Below, one piece after another: positions 62,847-64,000 of a stretch of DNA of 64,000 bases. Within the stretch, counting starts at the first letter, position 1, and each line of letters starts with the position of its first letter. The translations under genes were made by a program, and so were the position numbers. The notes under the pieces are model-generated. The model saw only the letters and a list, made by a program, of their open reading frames with translations. It made no database searches and was not told the DNA's origin. Origin of the DNA: Ampullaceana balthica (Eukaryota > Mollusca > Gastropoda > Lymnaeidae); assembly GCA_944989445.1 (NCBI GenBank), contig CALYLW010001009.1, positions 62,001 through 126,000 of the forward strand. The letters are read 5' to 3'.

Positions 62847-63273
62847 TGGGGGTGGGGAGGGGGGTTGGGGAACCATTTGGGACGAAGTATGACGAGGGAG
62901 AGGGGGTGGGGTGTTTAAGAAATGTGACGTCACATCAAAACGCGCAACTTTAAATAAAAGTTCAAATCAAATATTTGATTGTTTACAATTTATTTAATGA
63001 CGTTTTACATGGGCTTCACGGGTGTTACGATATTAGAGTGCAGCCTGACACTATTATAAATACATAAATGACAAAAAAGTTATATTCAAACATGCTCATT
63101 TTCAAATAGAAAATACCGCTTTTAAGGGGGGGGGTTGTCAGTGCTTTGTGACGTCATATTGGAAAAAACGGGGGGGGGGTGGGTTTCCTCGTTCTTGTGA
63201 CGACGTGTGACGAGAGGGGAGGCGGGGGTCAAAAATCGGCCAAAAACGCGTGACGTCTTTTATAGACGGCCCC
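62847..63273. mobile_element. GC-tract MITE, copy 12, left end lost
   Basis: Family interior (TTTAAATAAAAGTTCAAATC, ATTTATTTAATGACGTTTTA, TTACGATATTAGAGTGCAGC), G-runs, and a right end GACGTCTTTTATAGACGGCC. The left inverted end is missing. Confidence 0.8.
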
Positions 63274-63289
63274 TTTTAAGAAAAAGCTT

Positions 63290-63845
63290 GATCTTTGTAA
63301 AAACAAAAAAAAAGATTATTTCATTGGGGCTTTCATATGTTTTTTATCAATTGTACGAATTTATTGAGAAACCCGAAAATGCTGAAATCAATAAACCACT
63401 GTTGATAAATTTGATTTCTGGCCATATTCAATCATTTCAGGATCAATTGAACTTCTACTTTGGTGATTTGAACGTTCAGGGTTTTTCGTGTGTTTCTAGT
63501 CCGTTTCTTGCACACATTGACTCATTCAGTTTACTACCATCGAATTTAAACCAATTCATAGAACTGACAACTGACCAGCGATACTACTTTGAATATGTTG
63601 CATCAGAAAGTGAGCTTGATGACATTTTGTAGTTCTCAGAATTGTCTCAGAAAGCTTGATAATACGTTTACTCTTTGCAACATCATATCTTTTTTTAATT
63701 TAGATCTTCTGCATTGGTTACAATCAAGACAAAACATCATTCCCGACTTGAAGTTGAAGATAAACTACGATGGAGTATTTCAAGTATTACGTATCGTTTG
63801 GATGTGTTGTTCTCACATGTGTAAGTGCAAGGCTCGCACTAAATG
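63290..63845 (+). pseudogene. hAT transposase C-terminal remnant (ZBED5/SCAND3/FAM200 group)
   Basis: First part (to a stop near 63630): SFQDQLNFYFGDLNVQ, PFLAHIDSFSLLPSNLNQFI, ELTTDQRYYFEYV, matching the region before the dimerisation domain (family pattern F-x-YFPD...NPF...L-x-EELIEL). After two adjacent stops comes a second part SALVTIKTKHHSRLEVEDKL, which is the hallmark end of this group (FSALA-x-IKTKYRSRL-x-VEDDLR). Frame breaks between them. It starts directly after MITE copy 12 and no terminal repeat is visible, so its 5' part may have been lost. Confidence 0.85.
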
Positions 63846-64000
63846 AACGAATATAGCAGTCTTACTAATGCTAACTACTGTTTATGACTTTATGACTTTA
63901 AAAAAAATTAATAAGCAATACGAATTGAATAAAACTATAAGTGTAAGACTAGTAAAATGACATTTGTTCATTACAAAAGAAAGCCATAACAATCTGTTTC

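Overview
The window is a eukaryotic, clearly metazoan, nuclear segment. It is AT-rich, has spliced genes and is crowded with mobile elements. I infer a lophotrochozoan, most likely a mollusc. The grounds are the element mix (CR1/L2-like LINE, tRNA-derived SINE, many short hAT elements, piggyBac- and pogo-type elements, long CATA and TA microsatellites) and an invertebrate ABIN/TNIP homologue. I cannot prove the phylum from the sequence alone.

Only one host gene is convincingly present. It lies on the minus strand from 22242 (ATG) down to 12588 (stop) and encodes a 949-residue TNIP/ABIN-family (TNFAIP3-interacting) coiled-coil protein. All 17 coding exons could be placed with GT-AG junctions and consistent phase. 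It has an ABIN-like N-terminus, a long low-complexity exon, an ABIN-type coiled coil, a UBAN linear-ubiquitin-binding motif (DF-x2-ER-x2-R) and an unexpected C-terminal NZF-type zinc finger. A non-coding 5' exon end with an out-of-frame uORF is likely at 22243-22309. Its introns hold a piggyBac-type MITE (14932-15259), a 39-bp minisatellite abutting a splice acceptor (17890-18170) and a 16-bp minisatellite (12849-12910).

The rest is a transposon landscape. 1-4130: three copies of a GC-tract MITE family and minisatellites. 4130-12587: AT-rich, minisatellites only. 23520-26680: a degraded CR1/L2-like LINE split by a 1.67-kb MITE-family insertion. 26779-27330: a tRNA-derived SINE split by a related MITE. 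27808-29330: a local duplication carrying the MITE. 29341-29707: a foldback element. 30830-33080: two long TA microsatellites flanking a 1.68-kb element with long terminal inverted repeats and a dead KRBA2/GIN-like integrase. 33150-37560: a tandem repeat, CATA microsatellites and several copies of an unclassified repeat (family Y). 39264-40787: a MITE carrying a SINE and an unclassified coding-like repeat (X). 41000-53000: mostly bare AT-rich sequence with two short hAT elements. 53426-63850: long MITE copies, an hAT transposon with a ZBED5/SCAND3-like transposase remnant and perfect 8-bp target duplication, a pogo/Tigger remnant with a nested hAT, and a second hAT transposase remnant at the right edge.

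The dispersed MITE family (TIR starting GGGGCCGTCCATAAATGACG, about 13 copies) makes a 3-bp target duplication. That is supported by clean LINE-reading-frame restoration and by two paralogous empty sites, and it points to PIF/Harbinger-like mobilisation. Each copy carries several TGACGTCA palindromes, which are CRE/ATF consensus sites. I did not find a prokaryote-style operon, a CRISPR array or an rRNA gene.
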